From Cytobacillus sp. IB215665 (GTDB taxonomy: Bacteria; Bacillota; Bacilli; Bacillales; SM2101), in assembly GCF_033963835.1 (NCBI RefSeq), contig NZ_JAXBME010000029.1, positions 1-34,245 of the forward strand: DNA of 34,245 nt, given 5' to 3'. This document shows positions 16,649 through 25,950 of this stretch, piece after piece. A program made the translations under genes and the position numbers. The notes under the pieces are model-generated. The model was not told where the DNA came from. It saw only the letters and a program-made list of their open reading frames with translations, and searched no databases. Each line of letters starts with the position of its first letter. Position 1 is the stretch's first letter.

Positions 16649-16702
16649 TTTTTGTAGCACAAAAATCCTAAAAACATTATAGCATTTTTTGTGCTACAAA
16701 AA
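16649..16702 (-). promoter_or_regulatory. Extended -10 promoter between two identical-arm operators
   Basis: Two 17-bp sites, TTTTTGT-AGC-ACAAAAA (16649-16665) and TTTTTGT-GCT-ACAAAAA (16686-16702), are each dyads and are also perfect inverted copies of one another. Between them on the minus strand is TGCTATAAT (16684-16676), an extended -10. The right site covers the -35 region and the left one the transcription start area, so binding of both would close the promoter of the gene at 16636. Confidence 0.75.
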
Positions 16703-17619
16703 AACCAAAAAGAAATATGTAAATCTTTCTGTCCATTTAGTAAAGGTACATTAAAGGGCTTTTTGCTGATTTTATCAACCTTTTATTTGAATTCGAGAAT
16801 TTTCAGTAACGACTCCTGTTTTATCTCATTAACTTTTCCCATTCTCGAAAGCCTTTTTTATATTTCTTACGTTGTTTCACACTTCTGGTTAAATTTGATA
16901 GAATTTTACGTAACATTTTTCACTTCATTCAAACCATCCTCTTTTAACAACTAAAAGAGGACACCCATCACACAACTAAAATGCTGCAATGATTAGCGCC
17001 CTCCTATTGTCAGGTATGTATATAAGCCTCTTCTTTTTTCTGTAAACTCCCAATCCTCTTTTATCACATTGTGAGTGTTGAATTTATCAAATGGAAATAC
17101 CTACATCTCAGTGGCTTAGCTTGTCTTGTTCGATCATTAATATTGTTGTACTTATGCAATTACTTAACTTAGTTTGTTGGCTTAGATCAATTTCTTTAAT
17201 TTTAGCGACTCGGTTCACCCCTTAACTCTTTTTCAAAGCTTTATCTTTAGTAAGAAATCATAGCTACTATTACAAGCAAATTTTATTACCTTTACCGCTC
17301 CTTTATTGTTAAACAAGTATATGTACATGCTGGACAGTTAGTACGATAAACTTCTCCTTCTTTTCTATCAAACATAATCTATCTTAAGTTTCATAACTTC
17401 GGCGTTTTCCTTTACAATGTATGGTACTATTATTTTTAGTTATAAAATTACATGGGGACTGTGAAAATAGGTTCTATATTAATAATCACAGCAGTATTTC
17501 ATTTTTTTTTCATTGATTTTTGTACCTATTTTATTTAAAGAAAAAAACTAACCATTATTTACTATAAATTGGAATTCACTACGAAAACACCTAACCCACT
17601 TGTAAACTTATAGATTTCA
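16703..17619. other. Long stretch without a supported gene
   Basis: About 900 A+T-rich bases. A perfect 10-bp hairpin with a 5-base loop lies at 16937-16961 (TCCTCTTTTA/TAAAAGAGGA). A 27-codon frame on the minus strand near 17290-17380 encodes NCPACTYTC but has no supported start signal or family. Nothing else is convincing; this looks like decayed island DNA. Confidence 0.5.
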
Positions 17620-18060
17620 TTACTTGATCTTCGGTCTTAATTGCTGTGCGCTAAAATTAACAGGACCATTAAGGTTTATGTCAGGGTTATTTGCAAAACC
17701 AGTTAATCTATAAGTAGCACATTGATAACTATTAATTTTATCAATCGTTTGAGAAGATGTTATACTAATATCTTCTCCGCCACCTTCAATTCCTCTGATT
17801 GACCTATGAATAGTTGTATCCCCTCTCCATACTTGATGAGTAAATTCATCACCACCTTGGTTGTTTAATACAAATGTCCAACTTAGCAATACAATATCAC
17901 CAGGCTTTAAGTTATTTAGTGTTAACAGTGCAATTGTTGTAGGATAATTTGAATCAGTTGAAAGAGATCCTAAGTCCACATGGTTTGTTGAAGGAATATG
18001 AAATTGAAAGTCAACTATCTCAAATCCTTCTCCATTACCTCTACACAATTGGTTACTCAT
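17620..18060 (-). CDS. Hypothetical beta-rich protein
   Basis: A 146-residue protein with a GGGAG/GAGG ribosome site before the ATG. There is no signal peptide and no membrane helix. Hydrophobic and polar residues alternate throughout (TTIALLTLNNL, GDIVLLSWTFVLNN, TYRLTGFA), which suggests a compact beta-sandwich. Glycine-rich stretches (GIEGGGEDISI) and two cysteines (6 and 115) are present. Such small beta proteins occur on Bacillus spore surfaces, but I see no motif that proves this. It stands alone: the nearest gene on the same strand is over 900 bases downstream. Product and role are unknown. Confidence 0.65.
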   Translation of the reverse strand: MSNQLCRGNGEGFEIVDFQFHIPSTNHVDLGSLSTDSNYPTTIALLTLNNLKPGDIVLLSWTFVLNNQGGDEFTHQVWRGDTTIHRSIRGIEGGGEDISITSSQTIDKINSYQCATYRLTGFANNPDINLNGPVNFSAQQLRPKIK

Positions 18061-18360
18061 TCCCTCATCTCCCTTAAATATTATATATATATATATGGCT
18101 TTCTAAATATTATTGTGTGGGGAGATGTCTGTAAAAGTTGTAATATAAAACTATCGTTGTGTAGTTAAATTCAATTTGACTATATATATATGATTCTTAG
18201 ATCCAAGTCTTTCACAGTAACTCTTGAGTTTCCATAACATTTTACTTATACCTCCCCAAGTTACTCGCTGCTTATCTTGTGTTTAATATAATTCTTATGT
18301 TTTTGGTAATAATACACAGAAAACACTTTATATATACACAAGTTTTAACTGGAGGTAATT

Positions 18361-18525
18361 ATGTTCGAAATCATGGAAAACATAAGAAATTTGTTGGTCA
18401 ACTCATATTTTACCAAAGGATTAATTTACCAATTTTTTATTGCGTTTGTTAAATTTTTCGTTCTTTATTGGATAATAAAATTAGCTATTATTAATGGGAT
18501 CAAGGAATCCAAGAATAATGAATAA
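18361..18525 (+). CDS. Small single-pass membrane protein
   Basis: A 54-residue frame with GGAGG five bases before the ATG, and a clear terminator 26 bases after the stop, so it is a complete small transcription unit. Residues 21-45 are a hydrophobic segment rich in Ile and Phe (FFIAFVKFFVLYWIIKLAII) with lysines inside it; the tail (KESKNNE) is charged. The size and shape recall small toxins or immunity-type proteins, but I do not recognise a family. It lies in the accessory island. Confidence 0.6.
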   Translation: MFEIMENIRNLLVNSYFTKGLIYQFFIAFVKFFVLYWIIKLAIINGIKESKNNE

Positions 18526-18550
18526 TGAATAATAAATAACTGTTTCTTTT

Positions 18551-18585
18551 AAAACACCTTAGATTGGCTTATGAGGTGTTTTTTT
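18551..18585 (+). terminator. Terminator after the small membrane protein gene
   Basis: The arms AAAACACCT (18551-18559) and AGGTGTTTT (18574-18582) pair perfectly and are followed by a T run, with further pairing inside (TAG/CTT region). Confidence 0.85.
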
Positions 18586-18854
18586 AAAGTGGTTGTTTTC
18601 ACATTGATTGTTATTTTTCGTATTAATAAACACGTACTCAACTAGAGTTCGTGTTACCTTTTTCAGGAAACGATGTACTAATGCGTTTATATTAAAATTA
18701 TTCATCTCTAAAAATTGATATACTTTTAAGCTCATTTTAATGTCGTGCTTGGTTTATTAAGATAATCTTAAGAAATATCTACCCATAATATTAAGAATTG
18801 GACATTACAATACATTTAAAATCAAAACTAAAACATATTAAAGGAGTCTTAATT

Positions 18855-19526
18855 ATGAAGAAAATCATTGTAGCAACAGTGGTTGCTTCTACTATTGCAT
18901 TTGGAAGTGTAACAGTAATTACTTTAGCTTATAACAACAATTTTTTTGATCGAGTAAAGGGTGTATCTAATCAATTTTCTAAAGATAAATCTCTTTGGAT
19001 GTATGATTATGAGGGCTTAAAAACTTTCGATGGCAAGCTAGTGATAAAATTTGATGGTGAAAGTGGAATTATAGATTTACAAGGAAATCAAATAAATAAG
19101 GATAACTACTACCGTATACTCGGAAAACAGGGCTTTAGTATCATAGGATATGAAGGGGATGATCATTTACCTGAAGAAGAAATGGTAAAACGGAGAATAA
19201 GCGCTTTTCGTGTAAAAACAGCTGGCAAGACTCAAGTGGAAATTAACCAAGAAATCATGGAAGGAAAATCACAAATTAGTCTATATAGGGAAGCGCATAA
19301 ATTAGGAATTAACTTTGAAGACAAATCATCAGAGCAGTTGTTAGCAGAAATAATGGAAATACGTAAAAAAAGAACATTTGAAATATACGATGAGTATTAT
19401 ACTGCTGAAGATTACAAATCAACACTAAGGATGGCAGAAAAAAATGGGATTGAGACAGATGGGAAAACTCTTCGCCAAATAGAACAAGAATTACTTAAAT
19501 ACTTACCTTCCATCAAGTCCTTATGA
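18855..19526 (+). CDS. Exported or membrane-anchored hypothetical protein with three short repeats
   Basis: A 223-residue protein. Residues 1-25 form an uncleaved anchor or signal peptide (MKKIIVATVVASTIAFGSVT) with no lipobox Cys. The rest is charged and helical. Three related segments end the protein: SAFRVKTAGKTQVEINQEIM (116-135), AHKLGINFEDKSSEQLLAEI (147-166) and AEKNGIETDGKTLRQIEQEL (194-213), a repeat of the form A-x3-G-I-x-T-x-G-K-T-x3-I-x2-E. The open frame reaches back to a TTG at 18798, but AAAGGAG precedes the ATG at 18855. A 15-bp palindrome (TTAAGATAATCTTAA) lies about 85 bases upstream. It has no neighbour that gives it a role. Confidence 0.75.
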   Translation: MKKIIVATVVASTIAFGSVTVITLAYNNNFFDRVKGVSNQFSKDKSLWMYDYEGLKTFDGKLVIKFDGESGIIDLQGNQINKDNYYRILGKQGFSIIGYEGDDHLPEEEMVKRRISAFRVKTAGKTQVEINQEIMEGKSQISLYREAHKLGINFEDKSSEQLLAEIMEIRKKRTFEIYDEYYTAEDYKSTLRMAEKNGIETDGKTLRQIEQELLKYLPSIKSL

Positions 19527-19660
19527 TGTAAGTAACACTATATAAATCTTGTTTTTTAACTAACCATCTCAAATTAAACTATTCACCACCTCATCACTCG
19601 TGTATTTTTATTTAATAAACACAACTTACCTTTTGTTTACTAAACCAATCACAAGTTAGA

Positions 19661-19900
19661 CATGAAAACAGAATGAGGTGATTATTAAAAATTTCAGGAC
19701 TATATTCTGAATTAACTCCACACTCGTTAAGACATACACATACATCATTACTTGCAGAGGCTGAAGTGAGTTTACCTGAAATCATGGAACGTCTTGGGCA
19801 TAAAGATGATGACACGACAAAACATGTGTATTTACATATTACTAAGTCTATGAAAAAAGAGGCTTCCCAAAAGTTTGCTCAACTAATGGAAAACCTCTAA
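19661..19900 (+). pseudogene. Tyrosine recombinase (phage/ICE integrase), C-terminal remnant
   Basis: The frame ending at TAA 19900 reads ELTPHSLRHTHTSLLAEAEV, then SLPEIMERLGHKDDDTTKHV and YLHITKSMKKEASQKFAQLM. This holds the HxxR motif (HSLRH), the LGHKDDDTT motif and the catalytic Tyr (VYLHIT) of the integrase catalytic domain. An in-frame stop lies before residue LLKISG, and nothing upstream continues the N-terminal arm-binding and core domains, so only about 80 of some 370 residues survive. It abuts the 3' end of groEL, which points to an old element integrated there. Confidence 0.85.
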
Positions 19901-19906
19901 TTTTTT

Positions 19907-19933
19907 ATAACCTCACGTTACCTAAATGTTACC
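19907..19933. repeat. Tandem TTACC repeats after the integrase remnant, possible attachment-site arm
   Basis: ATAACC, GTTACC and GTTACC recur at a spacing of 10-11 bases (19907, 19917, 19928), directly after the integrase stop and 55 bases before the groEL stop. Arm-binding sites of tyrosine recombinases look like this. The core crossover site cannot be placed from one end alone. Confidence 0.4.
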
Positions 19934-19987
19934 CATACTGGACATCATATAGGCAAATCCTTTTATATCAAGGGTTTGAGGGGCAGA

Positions 19988-21634
<1,647 letters not shown>

Positions 21635-21727
21635 TTACCTCCTCAAATTTTCCTAATCTATTAAATAATGTTCAATCCATATGCTGTTGAACATTACACA
21701 TTATGTTAAGTACAAAGGTGGATAAAA

Positions 21728-22012
21728 TTAGCTAAGTACAGCTAAAATATCGCTTTCACGTACGATTAAGTATTCTTTACCGTCAGATTTTACTTCAGTA
21801 CCAGCATATTTTGAGAAGATGATACTATCACCTACAGCTACTTCAAGAGCTACACGCTCACCGCTGTCTAGTACTCGACCAGAACCAACAGCTACAACTT
21901 TTCCTTCTTGAGGCTTTTCCTTTGCAGTATCCGGTAATACGATACCACTTGCAGTCTTTTCTTCTGTTTCTTCAATTTGAATAACAACACGATCACCTAA
22001 TGGCTTTAACAA
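21728..22012 (-). CDS. groES: Co-chaperonin GroES (10 kDa)
   Basis: The 94-residue lid of the GroEL chamber. It contains [20 protein letters not shown] at the start, the mobile loop [14 protein letters not shown] and the C-terminal [15 protein letters not shown]. The start is a TTG at 22012 with GAGGAGG nine bases before it; the open frame runs six codons further upstream but those would use the ribosome site itself. The 94-residue length equals that of B. subtilis GroES. Confidence 0.97.
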   Translation of the reverse strand: MLKPLGDRVVIQIEETEEKTASGIVLPDTAKEKPQEGKVVAVGSGRVLDSGERVALEVAVGDSIIFSKYAGTEVKSDGKEYLIVRESDILAVLS

Positions 22013-22066
22013 GTGAAACAACCTCCTCAAATAATTTAAATGGTATTATTGTTCAATATTCTTCTA

Positions 22067-22093
22067 TTAGCACTCGCTATACTTGAGTGCTAA
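22067..22093. promoter_or_regulatory. CIRCE operator (HrcA binding site)
   Basis: TTAGCACTC, nine bases, GAGTGCTAA: a perfect copy of the CIRCE consensus. It lies 54 bases before the groES start and just downstream of the -10, where HrcA represses the groE operon until heat stress. Confidence 0.98.
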
Positions 22094-22103
22094 CACAACT
22101 ATT

Positions 22104-22132
22104 ATATTAATGAATCTCACATGTTTTTGCAA
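22104..22132 (-). promoter_or_regulatory. SigA promoter of the groES-groEL operon
   Basis: Minus strand: -35 TTGCAA (22132-22127), 17-base spacer, -10 TAATAT (22109-22104), with CIRCE beginning 11 bases downstream. Confidence 0.75.
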
Positions 22133-22755
22133 GTCTAAAGCAGAAAAAAATTCCTAATTTCATATATACCCCATAAATAGACAAGTTCTCCCTTGTATAA
22201 CCACGACATTCGTCCCATTTTTTATTACACAATTAGAGCTTGGCTTTATTTCTTGTCATAGTCTTCAATATAGAAAGACTCTTTTCGTAATCTTTGCCGC
22301 TATTGATACCAGCATAGAAAAAGTGTTTTATACGGTTATCATTGCTTTACAGAAGAAAGATGCCATAACTCTAGTTAAGTACTTGGCAATTGCTTAGTAC
22401 GAAAAACATTATTTAAATCAAAAACAACCCATTTCTAGGATCTCTGTAGAGTTAATATTGCTGATGTTGATGTATTTGGAACGCTAAGTAGGTTTTACAT
22501 GATTGAAATAAAGTTTATACCTTCTTATGTAAATATCTTTATCATTTAACCCTTTAAAATTATGTCACAAATACGTAGGAATAAACATAAAAAACATAAT
22601 ATACATGAGTATGTTAGAATACTGTGATAAAATACGGTAAGTATTGTACTAACCCGTGTATATCGGACATACATTATTAGTGCATATTTTAATCGGACAA
22701 CTATGATGAAAATCGTTAAATAGGCTAACAATGTCAAATCATTAAGGTATATCAT
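22133..22755. other. Intergenic stretch without a supported gene
   Basis: About 600 bases between the divergent groE and YdiL-like units. The only long open frame (minus, 22839-22546) has no ribosome site and overlaps the promoter of the protease gene. No RNA gene recognised. Confidence 0.5.
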
Positions 22756-22785
22756 TTGAATAGGGATTTTTCTTTCTGATAAAAT
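22756..22785 (+). promoter_or_regulatory. Promoter for the CPBP protease operon
   Basis: -35 TTGAAT (22756-22761), 18-base spacer, -10 TAAAAT (22780-22785), about 110 bases before the chosen start. Confidence 0.55.
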
Positions 22786-22893
22786 GACATGGTGACCTCT
22801 AAAAGCTGCGAAGGGAAACAAGGCATTCCCAAATAGCAAAATACTATTTTAAACCAAAGCAGCATGAACAAACATTTAAAGGAGATTATTTTA

Positions 22894-23652
22894 TTGATTA
22901 AAAAGATATTTCCACCGTTCGAAAGACATTATTGGTATGTAATTATCGCGTATATTATCGTCCAATTTTCTGCGACTTTAGGTGTGCCATTATTAGAAAT
23001 TTTAGGTGTAGGCGAGGATGCTCATTCTAATGATATTGCGCTAGTCATTAGGGTTGGTTATTGGGCTGTAATTAGCTTTATCCTCGGATTAATGATTATT
23101 CTCTTCATTATGAAAAAAGATATGATTAACAGAGTGATTCCTGAAGATTACCCCTCTACTGGCAAAGCCATTTTCTGGTCAATCGCAGGTATTTTCCTTG
23201 CGTTATTTGCACAATCTTTAGCAGCAAATATTGAAATGTTACTTGGAATTAATCCAGGGTCAGAAAATACTGAAGTGCTTATCGGAATTTTTGAATTGGT
23301 CCCGTTATTCATTATTGTCACTTCAATCATCGCACCAATATTAGAGGAAATCATTTTTAGAAAGATCATTTTTGGCTCGTTGTATAAGAAATATAATTTT
23401 TGGATATCAGCACTTATTAGTTCTGTCATATTCGCCCTAGTTCATGGTGAGCCAGAGCACATACTCATATACAGTTCAATGGGATTTACTTTTGCCTTTC
23501 TTTATGTGAAAACAAAAAGAATACTCGTACCTATTATTGCACACGTTTCAATGAATACATTTGTGGTCTTAATACAAACTATCTACAAGGATGACATTGA
23601 ACAAATGCGACAACAACTGGAACAAATGCAGTCGATTATTGGAGGATTATAA
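22894..23652 (+). CDS. CPBP-family intramembrane metalloprotease (YdiL-like)
   Basis: A 252-residue protein with about seven membrane helices. The CPBP (Abi/CAAX protease) motifs are in order: EEIIFR (Glu151-Glu152, Arg156), FALVHG (His184), and IAHVSMN (His217, Asn221). These residues form the active site of the family. A TTG at 22894 is chosen because AAAGGAG lies nine bases before it; the ATG ten codons earlier (22864) has no ribosome site. The YdiK-like gene starts four bases after the stop. Position beside groES matches YdiL in B. subtilis. The substrate is unknown. Confidence 0.85.
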   Translation: MIKKIFPPFERHYWYVIIAYIIVQFSATLGVPLLEILGVGEDAHSNDIALVIRVGYWAVISFILGLMIILFIMKKDMINRVIPEDYPSTGKAIFWSIAGIFLALFAQSLAANIEMLLGINPGSENTEVLIGIFELVPLFIIVTSIIAPILEEIIFRKIIFGSLYKKYNFWISALISSVIFALVHGEPEHILIYSSMGFTFAFLYVKTKRILVPIIAHVSMNTFVVLIQTIYKDDIEQMRQQLEQMQSIIGGL

Positions 23653-23655
23653 CAT

Positions 23656-23850
23656 ATGCGCCGCTCACCTTTATTTTTTGGATTTATATATAGTTTTATA
23701 GGAATCGTTTTCACATATCTCGCAATTCAATCAGCTCAAGAAACAATTTGGAATTTCCCCACTCTCATATTGTCTTTTGTAGCCACCCTTGATTTTGGAG
23801 TGGCTATTCGTATGTTTATCTTTCATAACAAACTAAAAAATATAAAATAA
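23656..23850 (+). CDS. YdiK-like small membrane protein (DUF4305)
   Basis: A 64-residue protein with two membrane helices (about 6-24 and 34-54) linked by a short polar stretch, ending in a basic tail. RRSPLFFGFIYSFIGIVFTY at the start and LDFGVAIRMF in the second helix match my memory of the YdiK/DUF4305 family. GGAGG lies within the end of the protease gene. In B. subtilis ydiK also lies next to ydiL. No function is known. Confidence 0.8.
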   Translation: MRRSPLFFGFIYSFIGIVFTYLAIQSAQETIWNFPTLILSFVATLDFGVAIRMFIFHNKLKNIK

Positions 23851-23852
23851 TT

Positions 23853-23887
23853 AACAACCTTCCTAGTTAACAGGAAGGTTGTTTTAT
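23853..23887 (+). terminator. Terminator after the YdiK-like gene
   Basis: A perfect 12-bp stem (23853-23864 with 23872-23883), 7-base loop, T run. It starts two bases after the stop codon. Confidence 0.92.
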
Positions 23888-23996
23888 TCTATGGCTAATT
23901 TCACATTAATTGTTGCTTTTTGCTAAGCACGAATATGTTCGGGACATCTTTTCTTCTCTAAATACATATGAGTTACCCAAAATACCATTCTCTGTA

Positions 23997-24752
23997 TCAA
24001 CCAAGCTTATTTGCTATTAATTCACCGTAATAGTGAACAAGTTGTGGATATGAAGTTAGCTCATTCTTACCCTTATCACTAAGTGAATAAGTTCCTCTTC
24101 GCACCCTTTCAAACCAGCCGTAATAATTTTTATTAAGAATAGATACAGTTTTGTCACCCGTTCCCATTTGGCGAAGATCACTTGTTGATAACTGACCTAA
24201 ACGTTCGAGGCAACAAGCAATATGAATACAGTTTTCTTTGTACGCCGTCATGATTTTTTGATTCTTGCTTCCACCAACATTATGGTCACGATGCCTGCCT
24301 TGCATTTCAGTTAAAAGTAAATCTCTCTTTTTTTTGCTGCTTTGCATGCTTTTTTTCCGATCAAAGTCAGCTGGGGCTAGAATGATTTCTACCAGTGCAG
24401 TACCATTTTTGAAAGTTACAATCATAAGGCCTAATTCTAACCTTCTGACCAAATAACATATATCCTGCCATTTTTTAGAACGCAAAGAATATGTAGGCCT
24501 CGGGATAGCAATATACACCTGATCGGATAAACGCTGCCTTTTAGTAGCTTGTATTAACAGCTTTATACTTATATTAAGCTTAAGCTCCACGATCACTAGC
24601 TCATCGTCTTTTATAGCTGCTATATCACAATGATTGACTTCTCCATATACTTCATACCCCTGTTCTATAAAATGCTCTTGAATAGGTTTATATAAATCAA
24701 CCTCAAACAATTTTGTTGTTTTATTGCTCATTAACATCATTACTTTCTTCAT
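23997..24752 (-). CDS. DUF2161-type protein with a PD-(D/E)xK nuclease-like core
   Basis: A 251-residue protein. The N-terminal domain has the restriction-nuclease arrangement: Glu38, Asp43 (HCDIAAIK), then Glu56-x-Lys58 in VIVELKL, which are the metal-binding and catalytic positions of the PD-(D/E)xK fold. The C-terminal part (about 180-250) looks like a winged-helix domain (RLGQLSTSDLRQMGTGDKTV). The middle is basic. DUF2161 is described as a putative nuclease or phosphodiesterase; I know no proven substrate. The start is uncertain: the ATG at 24752 and an in-frame ATG at 24731 (MSNKTTKLFE) both lack a strong ribosome site. It is a single-gene unit between two terminators. Confidence 0.75.
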   Translation of the reverse strand: MKKVMMLMSNKTTKLFEVDLYKPIQEHFIEQGYEVYGEVNHCDIAAIKDDELVIVELKLNISIKLLIQATKRQRLSDQVYIAIPRPTYSLRSKKWQDICYLVRRLELGLMIVTFKNGTALVEIILAPADFDRKKSMQSSKKKRDLLLTEMQGRHRDHNVGGSKNQKIMTAYKENCIHIACCLERLGQLSTSDLRQMGTGDKTVSILNKNYYGWFERVRRGTYSLSDKGKNELTSYPQLVHYYGELIANKLG

Positions 24753-24834
24753 TTATTGAATGCTTTATATAAGATATTAATACGACCTTTATACTTGCAT
24801 ATACTCACAAAATAACCGCTAGAAAATACTACAT

Positions 24835-24873
24835 GAAAAAAGTGAGCCTCTACAATTTGTAAAAACTCACTTT
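24835..24873 (-). terminator. Terminator after tatC
   Basis: AAAGTGAG (24839-24846) pairs with CTCACTTT (24866-24873), with a T run on the minus strand at 24835-24840. It lies about 30 bases after the tatC stop. Confidence 0.8.
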
Positions 24874-24905
24874 GATTAACTTTGTTATGGTTTATTGTAT
24901 GGTTA

Positions 24906-25658
24906 TTACTCATTTTCAGTCAGGAGTTCCTGTTCTAGTTTTTCCACTTTCCGATAGGTTATTTTTGAGATAAAGATACTTATTTCATATAGAATAAATA
25001 AAGGTATCGTCACCATCAGATGTGAAATGAGCTCTGGTGGCGTAATAAATGCTGCTATAACTAGTAAAACGAAATATGCGTATTTTCTTATTTTCGCTAA
25101 AAACATAGGCGAGACTATGCCAAGTCTAGTTAAAAACATCACAACGACAGGAAGCTGAAACAATATTCCAAATGGAATAGTGATTTTAAATAGAAATTGG
25201 AAGTATTCATTTATGCCAATAACTTGATTAACCGTTAGCCGTTCAGATATCCTCGTCATAAACTCAATAACAAATGGAAATAGAATAAAATAGGAAAATG
25301 AAACTCCACCTAAAAATAGTAACACTGATATTGGTATATAACTTAAAGTGATTTTCCGTTCTTTTTCATATAGACCTGGGCTAATAAACGCCCAAAGCTG
25401 ATATAAAATAACTGGTGCAGTAATTACAAAAGCTATAATAAAAGCAAATTGCATATAAATTTTTATTGGATCAGTTAAGGAAAATGCATTCATCGTCAGC
25501 TCTTTTGCTTCATCAGCCTGTTGTAAATAGACAATGATTGGCTCAGCCAAAAAAAAGCTTCCAATTGTAGCAACAACAAAGAAAACGGCTGCGATAATTA
25601 GACGCTTCCTTAGCTCTCCTATATGATCGTATACAGACATTTCTTTACTATCATTCAT
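24906..25658 (-). CDS. tatC: Twin-arginine translocase subunit TatC
   Basis: The 250-residue receptor of the Tat export system, which moves folded proteins with twin-arginine signals across the membrane. It has six membrane helices, the N-terminal HIGELRKRLI motif (Glu15, Leu16, Arg17) that contacts the signal peptide, the PFVIEFM segment and the ending EISIFISKITYR. It follows tatA by 17 bases, forming a minimal TatA-TatC pair like TatAy-TatCy, which is located at this site in B. subtilis. Confidence 0.96.
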   Translation of the reverse strand: MNDSKEMSVYDHIGELRKRLIIAAVFFVVATIGSFFLAEPIIVYLQQADEAKELTMNAFSLTDPIKIYMQFAFIIAFVITAPVILYQLWAFISPGLYEKERKITLSYIPISVLLFLGGVSFSYFILFPFVIEFMTRISERLTVNQVIGINEYFQFLFKITIPFGILFQLPVVVMFLTRLGIVSPMFLAKIRKYAYFVLLVIAAFITPPELISHLMVTIPLFILYEISIFISKITYRKVEKLEQELLTENE

Positions 25659-25675
25659 ACTTTCTCATCCTAATG

Positions 25676-25837
25676 TTACTTCTTTTTATTATTTTCATTT
25701 GCAATGTCTTGTGCCGCTCTCTTAAATTCTCTAAGTGTTTCTCCAGCAGCTTTTCCTAATTGAGGAAGCTTATTTGGACCAAAGATAACGAGTGCGATCA
25801 CTAAAATTAATATAAGACTTCCTATTCCTATGTTAAT
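25676..25837 (-). CDS. tatA: Twin-arginine translocase subunit TatA
   Basis: A 53-residue protein, too short for long-ORF lists. One N-terminal helix ([13 protein letters not shown]), the [20 protein letters not shown] hinge and amphipathic helix of TatA, and a lysine-rich tail. The start is unusual: GGAGGTGA lies five bases before an ATT codon that aligns with the Met of B. subtilis TatAy (MPIGPGSL there, (M)NIGIGSL here). The in-frame GTG at 25846 and ATG at 25852 overlap that ribosome site and have none of their own. I therefore place the start at AUU. TatA forms the pore-like oligomer that works with TatC immediately downstream. Confidence 0.85.
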   Translation of the reverse strand: MNIGIGSLILILVIALVIFGPNKLPQLGKAAGETLREFKRAAQDIANENNKKK

Positions 25838-25950
25838 TGGTCTCACCTCCATCATAAATTACAAATAATTTTCCTGATCTATCATTATAAAGCATATATT
25901 GTTATTATAACTCGATGATCATCTAAACGACCACAATGCCAGTAGAGCTA

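Noticed and set aside
16691-16954. 87-residue plus-strand frame
   Set aside because: It begins inside the operator dyad of the AT-hook gene, has no ribosome site, and its hydrophobic content follows from T-rich sequence.
17290-17380. 27-residue minus-strand frame with NCPACTYTC
   Set aside because: The cysteine pattern is notable beside a cysteine-peptide island, but it is very short, ends without a terminator and I could not place it in an operon.
19612-19815. 67-residue minus-strand frame
   Set aside because: It is antisense to the integrase remnant, whose plus-strand reading is clearly protein-like.
22546-22839. 97-residue minus-strand frame
   Set aside because: No ribosome site, and it overlaps the promoter region of the CPBP protease gene.
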